DNA from: Protonemura montana
Lineage: Eukaryota > Arthropoda > Insecta > Plecoptera > Nemouridae
Direction: 5' to 3'
Assembly: GCA_947568835.1 (NCBI GenBank)
Contig: OX387609.1
Span: 17,009,208-17,073,207 of the forward strand
DNA: 64,000 bases
Below, in pieces: positions 34,301 to 48,300 of this stretch. A program made the position numbers and the translations under genes. A model generated the notes under the pieces. The model was given only the letters and a program-made list of their open reading frames with translations. It was not told where the DNA came from and did not search any database. Each line of letters starts with the position of its first letter. The stretch's first letter is position 1.

Positions 34301-37300
34301 CCCTGTCCTGCCCCATGTCCCATGTCCTGCCCCATGTCCTGCCCCATGTCCCGCCTATGTCCTGCCCTATGTCCTGTCCCATGTCCTGCCCCATGTCCTG
34401 CCCCATGTCCTGCCCTATGTCCTGCCCCATGTTTTGCCCCATGTCCCATGTCCTGCACCATGTCCTGCCCCATGTCCTGCCCCATGTCCTGCCCTATGTC
34501 CTGCCCCATGTCCTGCCCCATTTTCTGCTCCATGTTCCACCCCATGTCCTGCCCCATGTCCCATGTCCTGCCCCATGTCCTGCCCCATGTCCTACCCCAT
34601 GTCCTGCCCTATGTCCTGTCTTATGTCCTGCCCCATGTCCTGCCCCATGTCCTGCTCCATGTCCTGCCCCATGTCCTGCTCCATGTCCCATGTCCTGCCC
34701 CATGTCCTGCCCCATGTCCTGTCCCATGTCCTGCCTCATGTCCTGCCCCATGTCCTGCCCCATGTCCTGCCCCATGTCCTGCCCCATGTCCTGTCCCATG
34801 TCCTGCCCCATGTCATGCCCCATGTCCTGCCCCATGTCCTGCCCCATGTCCCATGTCCTGCCCCATGTCCTGCCCTTTGTCCTGTCCCATTTCCTGCCCC
34901 ATGTCCTGCCCCATGTCCTGCCCCATGTCCTGCCCCATGTCCTGCCCCATGTTCTGCCCCATGTCCTGCCCTATGTCTTGCCCCATGTCCCATGTCCTGC
35001 CCCATGTCCTGCCCCATGTCCTGCCCCATGTCCTTCCCTATGTCCTGTCCTATGTCCTGCCCCATGTCCTGCCCCATGTCCTGCTCCATGTCCTCCCCCT
35101 GTCCTGCCCCATGTCCCATGTCCTGCCCCATGTCCTGCCCCATGTCCTGCCCCATGTCCTGCCCTATGTCCTGTCCCATGTCCTGCCCCATGTCCTGCCC
35201 CATGTCCTGCCCTATGTCCTGCCCCATGTCTTGCCCCATGTCCCATGTCCTGCCCCATGTCCTGCCCCATGTCCTGCCCCATGTCCTGCCCCATGTCCTG
35301 TCCCATGTCCTGCTCCATGTCCTGCCCCATGTCTTACCTCATGTCCCATGTCCTGCCTCATGTCCTGCCCCATGTCCTGCCCCATATCCTGCCCCATGTC
35401 CTGCCCCATGTCCTGCCCCATGTCCTGTCCCATGTCCTGCCCAATGTCCTGCCCCATGTCCTGCTCCATGTCCTGCCCCATGTCCTGCCCCATGTCCTGC
35501 CCTATGTCCTGCCCCATGTCCTGCCCCATGTCCTGCCCCATGTCCTGCCCTATGTCCTGCCCCATGTCCTGCCCCATGTCCTGCCCCATGTCCTGTCCCA
35601 TGTCATGTCCCATGTCCTGCTCCATGTCCTGCCCCATGTCCTGCCCCATGTCCTGCCCTATGTCCTGCCCCATGTCTTGCCCCATGTCCTGCCCCATGTC
35701 CTGCCCCATGTCCTGCCCCATGTCCTGCCCCATGTCCTGCCCCATGTCCCATGTCCTGCCCCATGTCCTGCCCCTTGTCCTGTCCCATTTCCTGCCCCAT
35801 GTCCTACCCCATGTCCTGCCCCATGTCCTGCCCCATGTCCTGCCCCATGTCCTGCCTCATGTCCTGCCCCATGTATTGCCCCATGTCCCATGTCCTGCCC
35901 CATGTCCTGCCCCATGTCCTGCCCCATGTCCTGCCCTATGTCCTGTCTTATGTCCTGCCCCATGTAATGCCCCATGTCCTGCTCCATGTCCTCCCCCTGT
36001 CCTGCCCTATGTCTTATGTCCTGCCCCATGTCCTGCCTCATGTCCTGCCCCATGTCCTGCCCTATGTCCTGTCCCATGTCCTGCCCCATTTCCTGCCCCA
36101 TGTCCTGCTCCATGTCCTGCCCCATGTCCTGCCCCATGTCCCGCTCCATGTCCTCCCCCTGTCCTGCCTCATGTCCCATGTCCTGCCCCATGTCCTGCCC
36201 CATGTCCTGCCCCATGTCCTGCCCCATGTCCTGCCCCATGTCCTGCCCTATGTCCTGCCCCATGTCCTGCCCCATGTCCTGCCCTATGTCCTGTCCCAAG
36301 TCCTGTCCCATGTCCTGCCCCATGTCCTGCCCCATGTCCTGCCCTATGTCCTGTCCCATGTCCTGCCCCATGTCCTGCCCCATGTCCTGCCCTATGTCCT
36401 GCCCCATGTCTTGCCCCATGTCCCATGTCCTGCCCCATGTCCTGCCCCATGTCCTGCCCCATGTCCTGCCCCATGTCCTGCCCCATGTCCTGCTCCATGT
36501 CCTGCCCCATGTCCTGCCCCATGTCCCATGTCCTGCCCCATGTCCTGCCCCATGTCCTGCCCCATGTCCTGCCCTATGTCCTGTCCCATGTCCTGCCCCA
36601 TGTCCTGCCCCATGTCCTGCCCTATGTCCTGCCCCATGTCCTGCCCCATGTCCTGCCCCATGTCTTGCCCCATGTCCCATGTCCTGCCCCATGTCCTGCC
36701 CCATGTCCTGCCCCATGTCCTGCTCCATGTCCTGCCCCATGTCCTGCCCCATGTCCTGCCCTATGTCCTGCCCCATGTCCTGCCCCATGTCCTGCCCCAT
36801 GTCCTGCCCTATGTCCTGCCCCATGTCCTGCCCCATGTCCTGCCCTATGTCCTGTCCCATGTCCTGTCCCATGTCATGTCCCATGTCCTGCTCCATGTCC
36901 TGCCCCATGTCCTGCCCCATGTCCTGCCCTATGTCCTGCCCCATGTCCTGCCCCATGTCCTGCCCCATGTCCTGCTCCATGACCTGCCCCATGTCCCATG
37001 TCCTGCCCCATGTCCTGCCCCATGTCCTGCCCCAAGTCCTGCCTCATGTCCTGCCCCATGTCCTGCCCCATGTCCTGCCCCATGTCCTGCCCCATGTCCT
37101 GCCCTATGTCCTGCCCCATGTCCTGCCCCATGTCCTGCCCTATGTCCTGTCCCATGTCCTGTCCCATGTCCTGCCCCATGTCCTGCCCCATGTCCTTCCC
37201 TATGTCCTGTCCCATGTCCTGCCCCATGTCCTGCCCCATGTCCTGCTCCATGTCCTCCCCCTGTCCTGCCTCATGTCCCATGTCCTGCCCCGTGTCCTGC

Positions 37301-37789
37301 CCAATGTCCTGCCCCATGTCCTGCCCTATGTCCTGCCCCATGTCCTGCCCCATGTCCTGCCCCATGTCCTGCTCCATGACCTGCCCCATGTCCCATGTCC
37401 TGCCCCATGTCCTGCCCCATGTCCTGCCCCATGTCCTGCCCCATGTCTTTCCCCATGTCCCATGTCCTGCCCCATGTCCTGCCCCATGTCCTGCCCCATG
37501 TCCTGCCCCATGTCCTGTCCCATGTCCTGCCTCATGTCCTGCCCCATGTCCTGCCCTATAGCCTGGCCTATGTCCTGCCCCATGTCCTGTCCCATGTCCT
37601 GCCCCATGTTTTGCCCCATGTCCTGCCCCATGTCCTGCCCTATGTCCTGTCCCATGTCCTGCCCCATGTCCTGCCCCATGTCCTGTCCCATGTCCTGCCT
37701 CATGTCCTACCCCATGTCCTGCCCTATGTCCTGCCCCATGTCCTGCCCCATGTCCTGCCCCATGTCCTGCCCCATGTCCTGCCCCATGT

Positions 37790-40700
37790 CCTGTCCCATG
37801 TCATGTCCCATGTCCTGCTCCATGTCCTGCCCCATGTCCTGCCCCATGTCCTGCCCTATGTCCTGCCCCATGTCCTGCCCCATGTCCTGCCCCATGTCCT
37901 GCCCCATGTCCTGCCCTATGTCCTGCCCCATGTCCTGCCCCATGTCCCATGTCCTGCCCCATGTCCTGCCCCTTGTCCTGTCCCATTTCCTGCCCCATGT
38001 CCTGCCCCATGTCCTGCCCCATGTCCTGCCCCATGTCCTGCCCTATGTCCTGCCCCATGTCTTGCCCCATGTCCCATGTCCTGCCCCATGTCCTGCCCCA
38101 TGTCCTGCCCCATGACCTGCCCTATGTCCTGTCCCATGTCCTGTCCCATGTCATGTCCCATGTCCTGCTCCATGTCCTGCCCCATGTCCTGCCCCATGTC
38201 CTGCCCTATGTCCTGCCCCATGTCCTGCCCCATGTCCTGCCCCATGTCCTGCTCCATGACCTGCCCCATGTCCCATGTCCTGCCCCATGTCCTGCCCCAT
38301 GTCCTGCCCCAAGTCCTGCCTCATGTCCTGCCCCATGTCCTGCCCCATGTCCTGCCCCATGTCCTGCCCCATGTCCTGCCCTATGTCCTGCCCCATGTCC
38401 TGCCCCATGTCCTGCCCTATGTCCTGTCCCATGTCCTGTCCCATGTCCTGCCCCATGTCCTGCCCCATGTCCTTCCCTATGTCCTGTCCCATGTCCTGCC
38501 CCATGTCCTGCCCCATGTCCTGCTCCATGTCCTCCCCCTGTCCTGCCTCATGTCCCATGTCCTGCCCCGTGTCCTGCCCAATGTCCTGCCCCATGTCCTG
38601 CCCTATAACCTGTCCCATGTCCTGCCCCATGTCCTGCCCCATGTCCTGCCCCATGTCCTGCCCCTAGTCTTTCCCCATGTCCCATGTCCTGCCCCATGTC
38701 CTGCCCCATGTCCTGCCCCATGTCCTGCCCTATGTCCTGTCCCATGTCCTGCCTCATGTCCTGCCCCATGTCCTGCCCCATAGCCTGGCCTATGTCCTGC
38801 CCCATGTCCTGTCCCATGTCCTGCCCCATGTTTTGCCCCATGTCCTGCCCCATGTCCTGCCCTATGTCCTGTCCCATGTCCTGCCCCATGTCCTGCCCCA
38901 TGTCCTGCCCCATGTCCTGCCCCATGTCCTGTCCCATGTCATGTCCCATGTCCTGCTCCATGTCCTGCCCCATGTCCTGCCCCATGTCCTGCCCTATGTC
39001 CTGCCCCATGTCCTGCCCCATGTCCTGCCCCATGTCCTGCCCCATGTCCTGCCCTATGTCCTGCCCCATGTCCTGCCCCATGTCCCATGTCCTGCCCCAT
39101 GTCCTGCCCCTTGTCCTGTCCCATTTCCTGCCCCATGTCCTGCCCCATGTCCTGCCCCATGTCCTGCCCCATGTCCTGCCCCATGTCAAGCCCCATGTCT
39201 TGCCCCTCGTCCCATGTCCTGCCCCATATCCTGCCCCATGTCCTGCCCCATGTCCTTCCCTATGTCCTGTCCTATGTCCTGCCCCATGTCCTGCCCCATG
39301 TCCTGCTCCATGTCCTCCCCCTGTCCTGCCCTATGTCCCATGTCCTGCCCCATGTCCTGCCCCATGTCCCGCCTATGTCCTGCCCTATGTCCTGTCCCAT
39401 GTCCTGCCCCATGTCCTGCCCCATGTCCTGCCCTATGTCCTGCCCCATGTTTTGCCCCATGTCCCATGTCCTGCCCCATGTCCTGCCCCATGTCCTGCCC
39501 CATGTCCTGCCCTATGTCCTGCCCCATGTCCTGCCCCATTTTCTGCTCCATGTTCCACCCCATGTCCTGCCCCATGTCCCATGTCCTGTCCCATGTCATG
39601 TCCCATGTCCTGCTCCATGTCCTGCCCCATGTCCTGCCCCATGTCCTGCCCTATGTCCTGCCCCATGTCCTGCCCCATGTCCTGCCCCATGTCCTGCCCC
39701 ATGTCCTGCCCTATGTCCTGCCCCATGTCCTGCCCCATGTCCCATGTCCTGCCCCATGTCCTGCCCCTTGTCCTGTCCCATTTCCTGCCCCATGTCCTGC
39801 CCCATGTCCTGCCCCATGTCCTGCCCCATGTCCTGCCCTATGTCCTGCCCCATGTCTTGCCCCATGTCCCATGTCCTGCCCCATGTCCTGCCCCATGTCC
39901 TGCCCCATGACCTGCCCTATGTCCTGTCCCATGTCCTGTCCCATGTCATGTCCCATGTCCTGCTCCATGTCCTGCCCCATGTCCTGCCCCATGTCCTGCC
40001 CTATGTCCTGCCCCATGTCCTGCCCCATGTCCTGCCCCATGTCCTGCTCCATGACCTGCCCCATGTCCCATGTCCTGCCCCATGTCCTGCCCCATGTCCT
40101 GCCCCAAGTCCTGCCTCATGTCCTGCCCCATGTCCTGCCCCATGTCCTGCCCCATGTCCTGCCCCATGTCCTGCCCTATGTCCTGCCCCATGTCCTGCCC
40201 CATGTCCTGCCCTATGTCCTGTCCCATGTCCTGTCCCATGTCCTGCCCCATGTCCTGCCCCATGTCCTTCCCTATGTCCTGTCCCATGTCCTGCCCCATG
40301 TCCTGCCCCATGTCCTGCTCCATGTCCTCCCCCTGTCCTGCCTCATGTCCCATGTCCTGCCCCGTGTCCTGCCCAATGTCCTGCCCCATGTCCTGCCCTA
40401 TAACCTGTCCCATGTCCTGCCCCATGTCCTGCCCCATGTCCTGCCCCATGTCCTGCCCCTAGTCTTTCCCCATGTCCCATGTCCTGCCCCATGTCCTGCC
40501 CCATGTCCTGCCCCATGTCCTGCCCTATGTCCTGTCCCATGTCCTGCCTCATGTCCTGCCCCATGTCCTGCCCCATAGCCTGGCCTATGTCCTGCCCCAT
40601 GTCCTGTCCCATGTCCTGCCCCATGTTTTGCCCCATGTCCTGCCCCATGTCCTGCCCTATGTCCTGTCCCATGTCCTGCCCCATGTCCTGCCCCATGTCC

Positions 40701-41380
40701 TGCCCCATGTCCTGCCCCATGTCCTGTCCCATGTCATGTCCCATGTCCTGCTCCATGTCCTGCCCCATGTCCTGCCCCATGTCCTGCCCTATGTCCTGCC
40801 CCATGTCCTGCCCCATGTCCTGCCCCATGTCCTGCCCCATGTCCTGCCCTATGTCCTGCCCCATGTCCTGCCCCATGTCCCATGTCCTGCCCCATGTCCT
40901 GCCCCTTGTCCTGTCCCATTTCCTGCCCCATGTCCTGCCCCATGTCCTGCCCCATGTCCTGCCCCATGTCCTGCCCCATGTCAAGCCCCATGTCTTGCCC
41001 CTCGTCCCATGTCCTGCCCCATATCCTGCCCCATGTCCTGCCCCATGTCCTTCCCTATGTCCTGTCCTATGTCCTGCCCCATGTCCTGCCCCATGTCCTG
41101 CTCCATGTCCTCCCCCTGTCCTGCCCTATGTCCCATGTCCTGCCCCATGTCCTGCCCCATGTCCCGCCTATGTCCTGCCCTATGTCCTGTCCCATGTCCT
41201 GCCCCATGTCCTGCCCCATGTCCTGCCCTATGTCCTGCCCCATGTTTTGCCCCATGTCCCATGTCCTGCCCCATGTCCTGCCCCATGTCCTGCCCCATGT
41301 CCTGCCCTATGTCCTGCCCCATGTCCTGCCCCATTTTCTGCTCCATGTTCCACCCCATGTCCTGCCCCATGTCCCATGTC
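37790..41380. repeat. Tandem duplication of a 1795-bp higher-order unit in the array
   Basis: The unit at about 37790-39585 is followed directly by a second copy at about 39585-41380. Markers recur at exactly 1795 bp, including CCCCTAGTCTTTCCCC (38663, 40458), CATGTCAAGCCCC (39183, 40978) and CCTTGTCCTGTCCC (37971, 39766). The junction is near 39585, where CATGTCCTGTCCCATGTCATG restarts. Confidence 0.8.
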
Positions 41381-42350
41381 CTGCCCCATGTCCTGCCCCA
41401 TGTCCTACCCCATGTCCTGCCCTATGTCCTGTCTTATGTCCTGCCCCATGTCCTGCCCCATGTCCTGCTCCATGTCCTGCCCCATGTCCTGCTCCATGTC
41501 CCATGTCCTGCCCCATGTCCTGCCCCATGTCCTGTCCCATGTCCTGCCTCATGTCCTGCCCCATGTCCTGCCCCATGTCCTGCCCCATGTCCTGCCCCAT
41601 GTCCTGTCCCATGTCCTGCCCCATGTCATGCCCCATGTCCTGCCCCATGTCCTGCCCCATGTCCCATGTCCTGCCCCATGTCCTGCCCTTTGTCCTGTCC
41701 CATTTCCTGCCCCATGTCCTGCCCCATGTCCTGCCCCATGTCCTGCCCCATGTCCTGCCCCATGTTCTGCCCCATGTCCTGCCCTATGTCTTGCCCCATG
41801 TCCCATGTCCTGCCCCATGTCCTGCCCCATGTCCTGCCCCATGTCCTTCCCTATGTCCTGTCCTATGTCCTGCCCCATGTCCTGCCCCATGTCCTGCTCC
41901 ATGTCCTCCCCCTGTCCTGCCCCATGTCCCATGTCCTGCCCCATGTCCTGCCCCATGTCCTGCCCCATGTCCTGCCCTATGTCCTGTCCCATGTCCTGCC
42001 CCATGTCCTGCCCCATGTCCTGCCCTATGTCCTGCCCCATGTCTTGCCCCATGTCCCATGTCCTGCCCCATGTCCTGCCCCATGTCCTGCCCCATGTCCT
42101 GCCCCATGTCCTGTCCCATGTCCTGCTCCATGTCCTGCCCCATGTCTTACCTCATGTCCCATGTCCTGCCTCATGTCCTGCCCCATGTCCTGCCCCATAT
42201 CCTGCCCCATGTCCTGCCCCATGTCCTGCCCCATGTCCTGTCCCATGTCCTGCCCAATGTCCTGCCCCTTGTCCTGCTCCATGTCCTGCCCCATGTCCTG
42301 CCCCATGTCCTGCCCTATGTCCTGCCCCATGTCCTGCCCCATGTCCTGCC
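39600..42350. repeat. Array block duplicated at about 43370-46120 (offset 3771 bp)
   Basis: The same rare markers, including CCCCTAGTCTTTCCCC (40458, 44229), CATGTCAAGCCCC (40978, 44749) and the short CCCGCCTATG unit, keep a constant 3771-bp offset over about 2.7 kb. The segment therefore includes one copy of the 1795-bp unit and was copied again. Confidence 0.75.
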
Positions 42351-45300
42351 CCATGTCCTGCCCCATGTCCTGCCCTATGTCCTGCCCCATGTCCTGCCCC
42401 ATGTCCTGCCCTATGTCCTGTCCCATGTCCTGTCCCATGTCATGTCCCATGTCCTGCTCCATGTCCTGCCCCATGTCCTGCCCCATGTCCTGCCCTATGT
42501 CCTGCCCCATGTCCTGCCCCATGTCCTGCCCCATGTCCTGCTCCATGACCTGCCCCATGTCCCATGTCCTGCCCCATGTCCTGCCCCATGTCCTGCCCCA
42601 AGTCCTGCCTCATGTCCTGCCCCATGTCCTGCCCCATGTCCTGCCCCATGTCCTGCCCCATGTCCTGCCCTATGTCCTGCCCCATGTCCTGCCCCATGTC
42701 CTGCCCTATGTCCTGTCCCATGTCCTGTCCCATGTCCTGCCCCATGTCCTGCCCCATGTCCTTCCCTATGTCCTGTCCCATGTCCTGCCCCATGTCCTGC
42801 CCCATGTCCTGCTCCATGTCCTCCCCCTGTCCTGCCTCATGTCCCATGTCCTGCCCCGTGTCCTGCCCAATGTCCTGCCCCATGTCCTGCCCTATGTCCT
42901 GCCCCATGTCCTGCCCCATGTCCTGCCCCATGTCCTGCTCCATGACCTGCCCCATGTCCCATGTCCTGCCCCATGTCCTGCCCCATGTCCTGCCCCATGT
43001 CCTGCCCCATGTCTTTCCCCATGTCCCATGTCCTGCCCCATGTCCTGCCCCATGTCCTGCCCCATGTCCTGCCCCATGTCCTGTCCCATGTCCTGCCTCA
43101 TGTCCTGCCCCATGTCCTGCCCTATAGCCTGGCCTATGTCCTGCCCCATGTCCTGTCCCATGTCCTGCCCCATGTTTTGCCCCATGTCCTGCCCCATGTC
43201 CTGCCCTATGTCCTGTCCCATGTCCTGCCCCATGTCCTGCCCCATGTCCTGTCCCATGTCCTGCCTCATGTCCTACCCCATGTCCTGCCCTATGTCCTGC
43301 CCCATGTCCTGCCCCATGTCCTGCCCCATGTCCTGCCCCATGTCCTGCCCCATGTCCTGTCCCATGTCATGTCCCATGTCCTGCTCCATGTCCTGCCCCA
43401 TGTCCTGCCCCATGTCCTGCCCTATGTCCTGCCCCATGTCCTGCCCCATGTCCTGCCCCATGTCCTGCCCCATGTCCTGCCCTATGTCCTGCCCCATGTC
43501 CTGCCCCATGTCCCATGTCCTGCCCCATGTCCTGCCCCTTGTCCTGTCCCATTTCCTGCCCCATGTCCTGCCCCATGTCCTGCCCCATGTCCTGCCCCAT
43601 GTCCTGCCCTATGTCCTGCCCCATGTCTTGCCCCATGTCCCATGTCCTGCCCCATGTCCTGCCCCATGTCCTGCCCCATGACCTGCCCTATGTCCTGTCC
43701 CATGTCCTGTCCCATGTCATGTCCCATGTCCTGCTCCATGTCCTGCCCCATGTCCTGCCCCATGTCCTGCCCTATGTCCTGCCCCATGTCCTGCCCCATG
43801 TCCTGCCCCATGTCCTGCTCCATGACCTGCCCCATGTCCCATGTCCTGCCCCATGTCCTGCCCCATGTCCTGCCCCAAGTCCTGCCTCATGTCCTGCCCC
43901 ATGTCCTGCCCCATGTCCTGCCCCATGTCCTGCCCCATGTCCTGCCCTATGTCCTGCCCCATGTCCTGCCCCATGTCCTGCCCTATGTCCTGTCCCATGT
44001 CCTGTCCCATGTCCTGCCCCATGTCCTGCCCCATGTCCTTCCCTATGTCCTGTCCCATGTCCTGCCCCATGTCCTGCCCCATGTCCTGCTCCATGTCCTC
44101 CCCCTGTCCTGCCTCATGTCCCATGTCCTGCCCCGTGTCCTGCCCAATGTCCTGCCCCATGTCCTGCCCTATAACCTGTCCCATGTCCTGCCCCATGTCC
44201 TGCCCCATGTCCTGCCCCATGTCCTGCCCCTAGTCTTTCCCCATGTCCCATGTCCTGCCCCATGTCCTGCCCCATGTCCTGCCCCATGTCCTGCCCTATG
44301 TCCTGTCCCATGTCCTGCCTCATGTCCTGCCCCATGTCCTGCCCCATAGCCTGGCCTATGTCCTGCCCCATGTCCTGTCCCATGTCCTGCCCCATGTTTT
44401 GCCCCATGTCCTGCCCCATGTCCTGCCCTATGTCCTGTCCCATGTCCTGCCCCATGTCCTGCCCCATGTCCTGCCCCATGTCCTGCCCCATGTCCTGTCC
44501 CATGTCATGTCCCATGTCCTGCTCCATGTCCTGCCCCATGTCCTGCCCCATGTCCTGCCCTATGTCCTGCCCCATGTCCTGCCCCATGTCCTGCCCCATG
44601 TCCTGCCCCATGTCCTGCCCTATGTCCTGCCCCATGTCCTGCCCCATGTCCCATGTCCTGCCCCATGTCCTGCCCCTTGTCCTGTCCCATTTCCTGCCCC
44701 ATGTCCTGCCCCATGTCCTGCCCCATGTCCTGCCCCATGTCCTGCCCCATGTCAAGCCCCATGTCTTGCCCCTCGTCCCATGTCCTGCCCCATATCCTGC
44801 CCCATGTCCTGCCCCATGTCCTTCCCTATGTCCTGTCCTATGTCCTGCCCCATGTCCTGCCCCATGTCCTGCTCCATGTCCTCCCCCTGTCCTGCCCTAT
44901 GTCCCATGTCCTGCCCCATGTCCTGCCCCATGTCCCGCCTATGTCCTGCCCTATGTCCTGTCCCATGTCCTGCCCCATGTCCTGCCCCATGTCCTGCCCT
45001 ATGTCCTGCCCCATGTTTTGCCCCATGTCCCATGTCCTGCCCCATGTCCTGCCCCATGTCCTGCCCCATGTCCTGCCCTATGTCCTGCCCCATGTCCTGC
45101 CCCATTTTCTGCTCCATGTTCCACCCCATGTCCTGCCCCATGTCCCATGTCCTGCCCCATGTCCTGCCCCATGTCCTACCCCATGTCCTGCCCTATGTCC
45201 TGTCTTATGTCCTGCCCCATGTCCTGCCCCATGTCCTGCTCCATGTCCTGCCCCATGTCCTGCTCCATGTCCCATGTCCTGCCCCATGTCCTGCCCCATG

Positions 45301-48300
45301 TCCTGTCCCATGTCCTGCCTCATGTCCTGCCCCATGTCCTGCCCCATGTCCTGCCCCATGTCCTGCCCCATGTCCTGTCCCATGTCCTGCCCCATGTCAT
45401 GCCCCATGTCCTGCCCCATGTCCTGCCCCATGTCCCATGTCCTGCCCCATGTCCTGCCCTTTGTCCTGTCCCATTTCCTGCCCCATGTCCTGCCCCATGT
45501 CCTGCCCCATGTCCTGCCCCATGTCCTGCCCCATGTTCTGCCCCATGTCCTGCCCTATGTCTTGCCCCATGTCCCATGTCCTGCCCCATGTCCTGCCCCA
45601 TGTCCTGCCCCATGTCCTTCCCTATGTCCTGTCCTATGTCCTGCCCCATGTCCTGCCCCATGTCCTGCTCCATGTCCTCCCCCTGTCCTGCCCCATGTCC
45701 CATGTCCTGCCCCATGTCCTGCCCCATGTCCTGCCCCATGTCCTGCCCTATGTCCTGTCCCATGTCCTGCCCCATGTCCTGCCCCATGTCCTGCCCTATG
45801 TCCTGCCCCATGTCTTGCCCCATGTCCCATGTCCTGCCCCATGTCCTGCCCCATGTCCTGCCCCATGTCCTGCCCCATGTCCTGTCCCATGTCCTGCTCC
45901 ATGTCCTGCCCCATGTCTTACCTCATGTCCCATGTCCTGCCTCATGTCCTGCCCCATGTCCTGCCCCATATCCTGCCCCATGTCCTGCCCCATGTCCTGC
46001 CCCATGTCCTGTCCCATGTCCTGCCCAATGTCCTGCCCCTTGTCCTGCTCCATGTCCTGCCCCATGTCCTGCCCCATGTCCTGCCCTATGTCCTGCCCCA
46101 TGTCCTGCCCCATGTCCTGCCCCATGTCCTGCCCTATGTCCTGCCCCATGTCCTGCCCCATGTCCTGCCCCATGTCCTGTCCCATGTCATGTCCCATGTC
46201 CTGCTCCATGTCCTGCCCCATGTCCTGCCCCATGTCCTGCCCTATGTCCTGCCCCATGTCTTGCCCCATGTCCTGCCCCATGTCCTGCCCCATGTCCTGC
46301 CCCATGTCCTGCCCCATGTCCTGCCCCATGTCCCATGTCCTGCCCCATGTCCTGCCCCTTGTCCTGTCCCATTTCCTGCCCCATGTCCTACCCCATGTCC
46401 TGCCCCATGTCCTGCCCCATGTCCTGCCCCATGTCCTGCCTCATGTCCTGCCCCATGTCTTGCCCCATGTCCCATGTCCTGCCCCATGTCCTGCCCCATG
46501 TCCTGCCCCATGTCCTGCCCTATGTCCTGTCTTATGTCCTGCCCCATGTAATGCCCCATGTCCTGCTCCATGTCCTCCCCCTGTCCTGCCCTATGTCTTA
46601 TGTCCTGCCCCATGTCCTGCCTCATGTCCTGCCCCATGTCCTGCCCTATGTCCTGTCCCATGTCCTGCCCCATTTCCTGCCCCATGTCCTGCTCCATGTC
46701 CTGCCCCATGTCCTGCCCCATGTCCCGCTCCATGTCCTCCCCCTGTCCTGCCTCATGTCCCATGTCCTGCCCCATGTCCTACCCCATGTCCTGCCCCATG
46801 TCCTGCCCCATGTCCTGCCCCATGTCCTGCCCTATGTCCTGCCCCATGTCCTGCCCCATGTCCTGCCCTATGTCCTGTCCCAAGTCCTGTCCCATGTCCT
46901 GCCCCATGTCCTGCCCCATGTCCTGCCCTATGTCCTGTCCCATGTCCTGCCCCATGTCCTGCCCCATGTCCTGCCCTATGTCCTGCCCCATGTCTTGCCC
47001 CATGTCCCATGTCCTGCCCCATGTCCTGCCCCATGTCCTGCCCCATGTCCTGCCCCATGTCCTGTCCCATGTCCTGCTCCATGTCCTGCCCCATGTCTTA
47101 CCTCATGTCCCATGTCCTGCCTCATGTCCTGCCCCATGTCCTGCCCCATATCCTGCCCCATGTCCTGCCCCATGTCCTGCCCCATGTCCTGTCCCATGTC
47201 CTGCCCAATGTCCTGCCCCATGTCCTGCTCCATGTCCTGCCCCATGTCCTGCCCCATGTCCTGCCCTATGTCCTGCCCCATGTCCTGCCCCATGTCCTGC
47301 CCCATGTCCTGCCCTATGTCCTGCCCCATGTCCTGCCCCATGTCCTGCCCCATGTCCTGTCCCATGTCATGTCCCATGTTCTGCTCCATGTCCTGCCCCA
47401 TGTCCTGCCCCATGTCCTGCCCTATGTCCTGCCCCATGTCTTGCCCCATGTCCTGCCCCATGTCCTGCCCCATGTCCTGCCCCATGTCCTGCCCCATGTC
47501 CCATGTCCTGCCCCATGTCCTGCCCCTTGTCCTGTCCCATTTCCTGCCCCATGTCCTACCCCATGTCCTGCCCCATGTCCTGCCCCATGTCCTGCCCCAT
47601 GTCCTGCCTCATGTCCTGCCCCATGTCTTGCCCCATGTCCCATGTCCTGCCCCATGTCCTGCCCCATGTCCTGCCCCATGTCCTGCCCTATGTCCTGTCT
47701 TATGTCCTGCCCCATGTAATGCCCCATGTCCTGCTCCATGTCCTCCCCCTGTCCTGCCCTATGTCTTATGTCCTGCCCCATGTCCTGCCTCATGTCCTGC
47801 CCCATGTCCTGCCCTATGTCCTGTCCCATGTCCTGCCCCATTTCCTGCCCCATGTCCTGCTCCATGTCCTGCCCCATGTCCTGCCCCATGTCCCGCTCCA
47901 TGTCCTCCCCCTGTCCTGCCTCATGTCCCATGTCCTGCCCCATGTCCTGCCCCATGTCCTGCCCCATGTCCTGCCCCATGTCCTGTCCCATGTCCTGCCC
48001 CATGTTTTGCCCCATGTCCTGTCCAATGTCCTGCCTTATGTCCTGCCCCATGTCCTGCCCCATGTCCTGCCCCATGTCCTGCCCCATGTCCTGCCCTATG
48101 TCCTGCCCCATGTCCTGCCCCATGTCCTGCCCTATGTCCTGTCCCAAGTCCTGTCCCATGTCCTGCCCCATGTCCTGCCCCATGTCCTTCCCTATGTCCT
48201 GTCCTATGTCCTGCCCCATGTCCTGCCCCATGTCCTGCTCCATGTCCTGCCCCATGTCCTGTCCCATGTCCTGCCCCATGTTTTGCCCCATGTCCTGCCC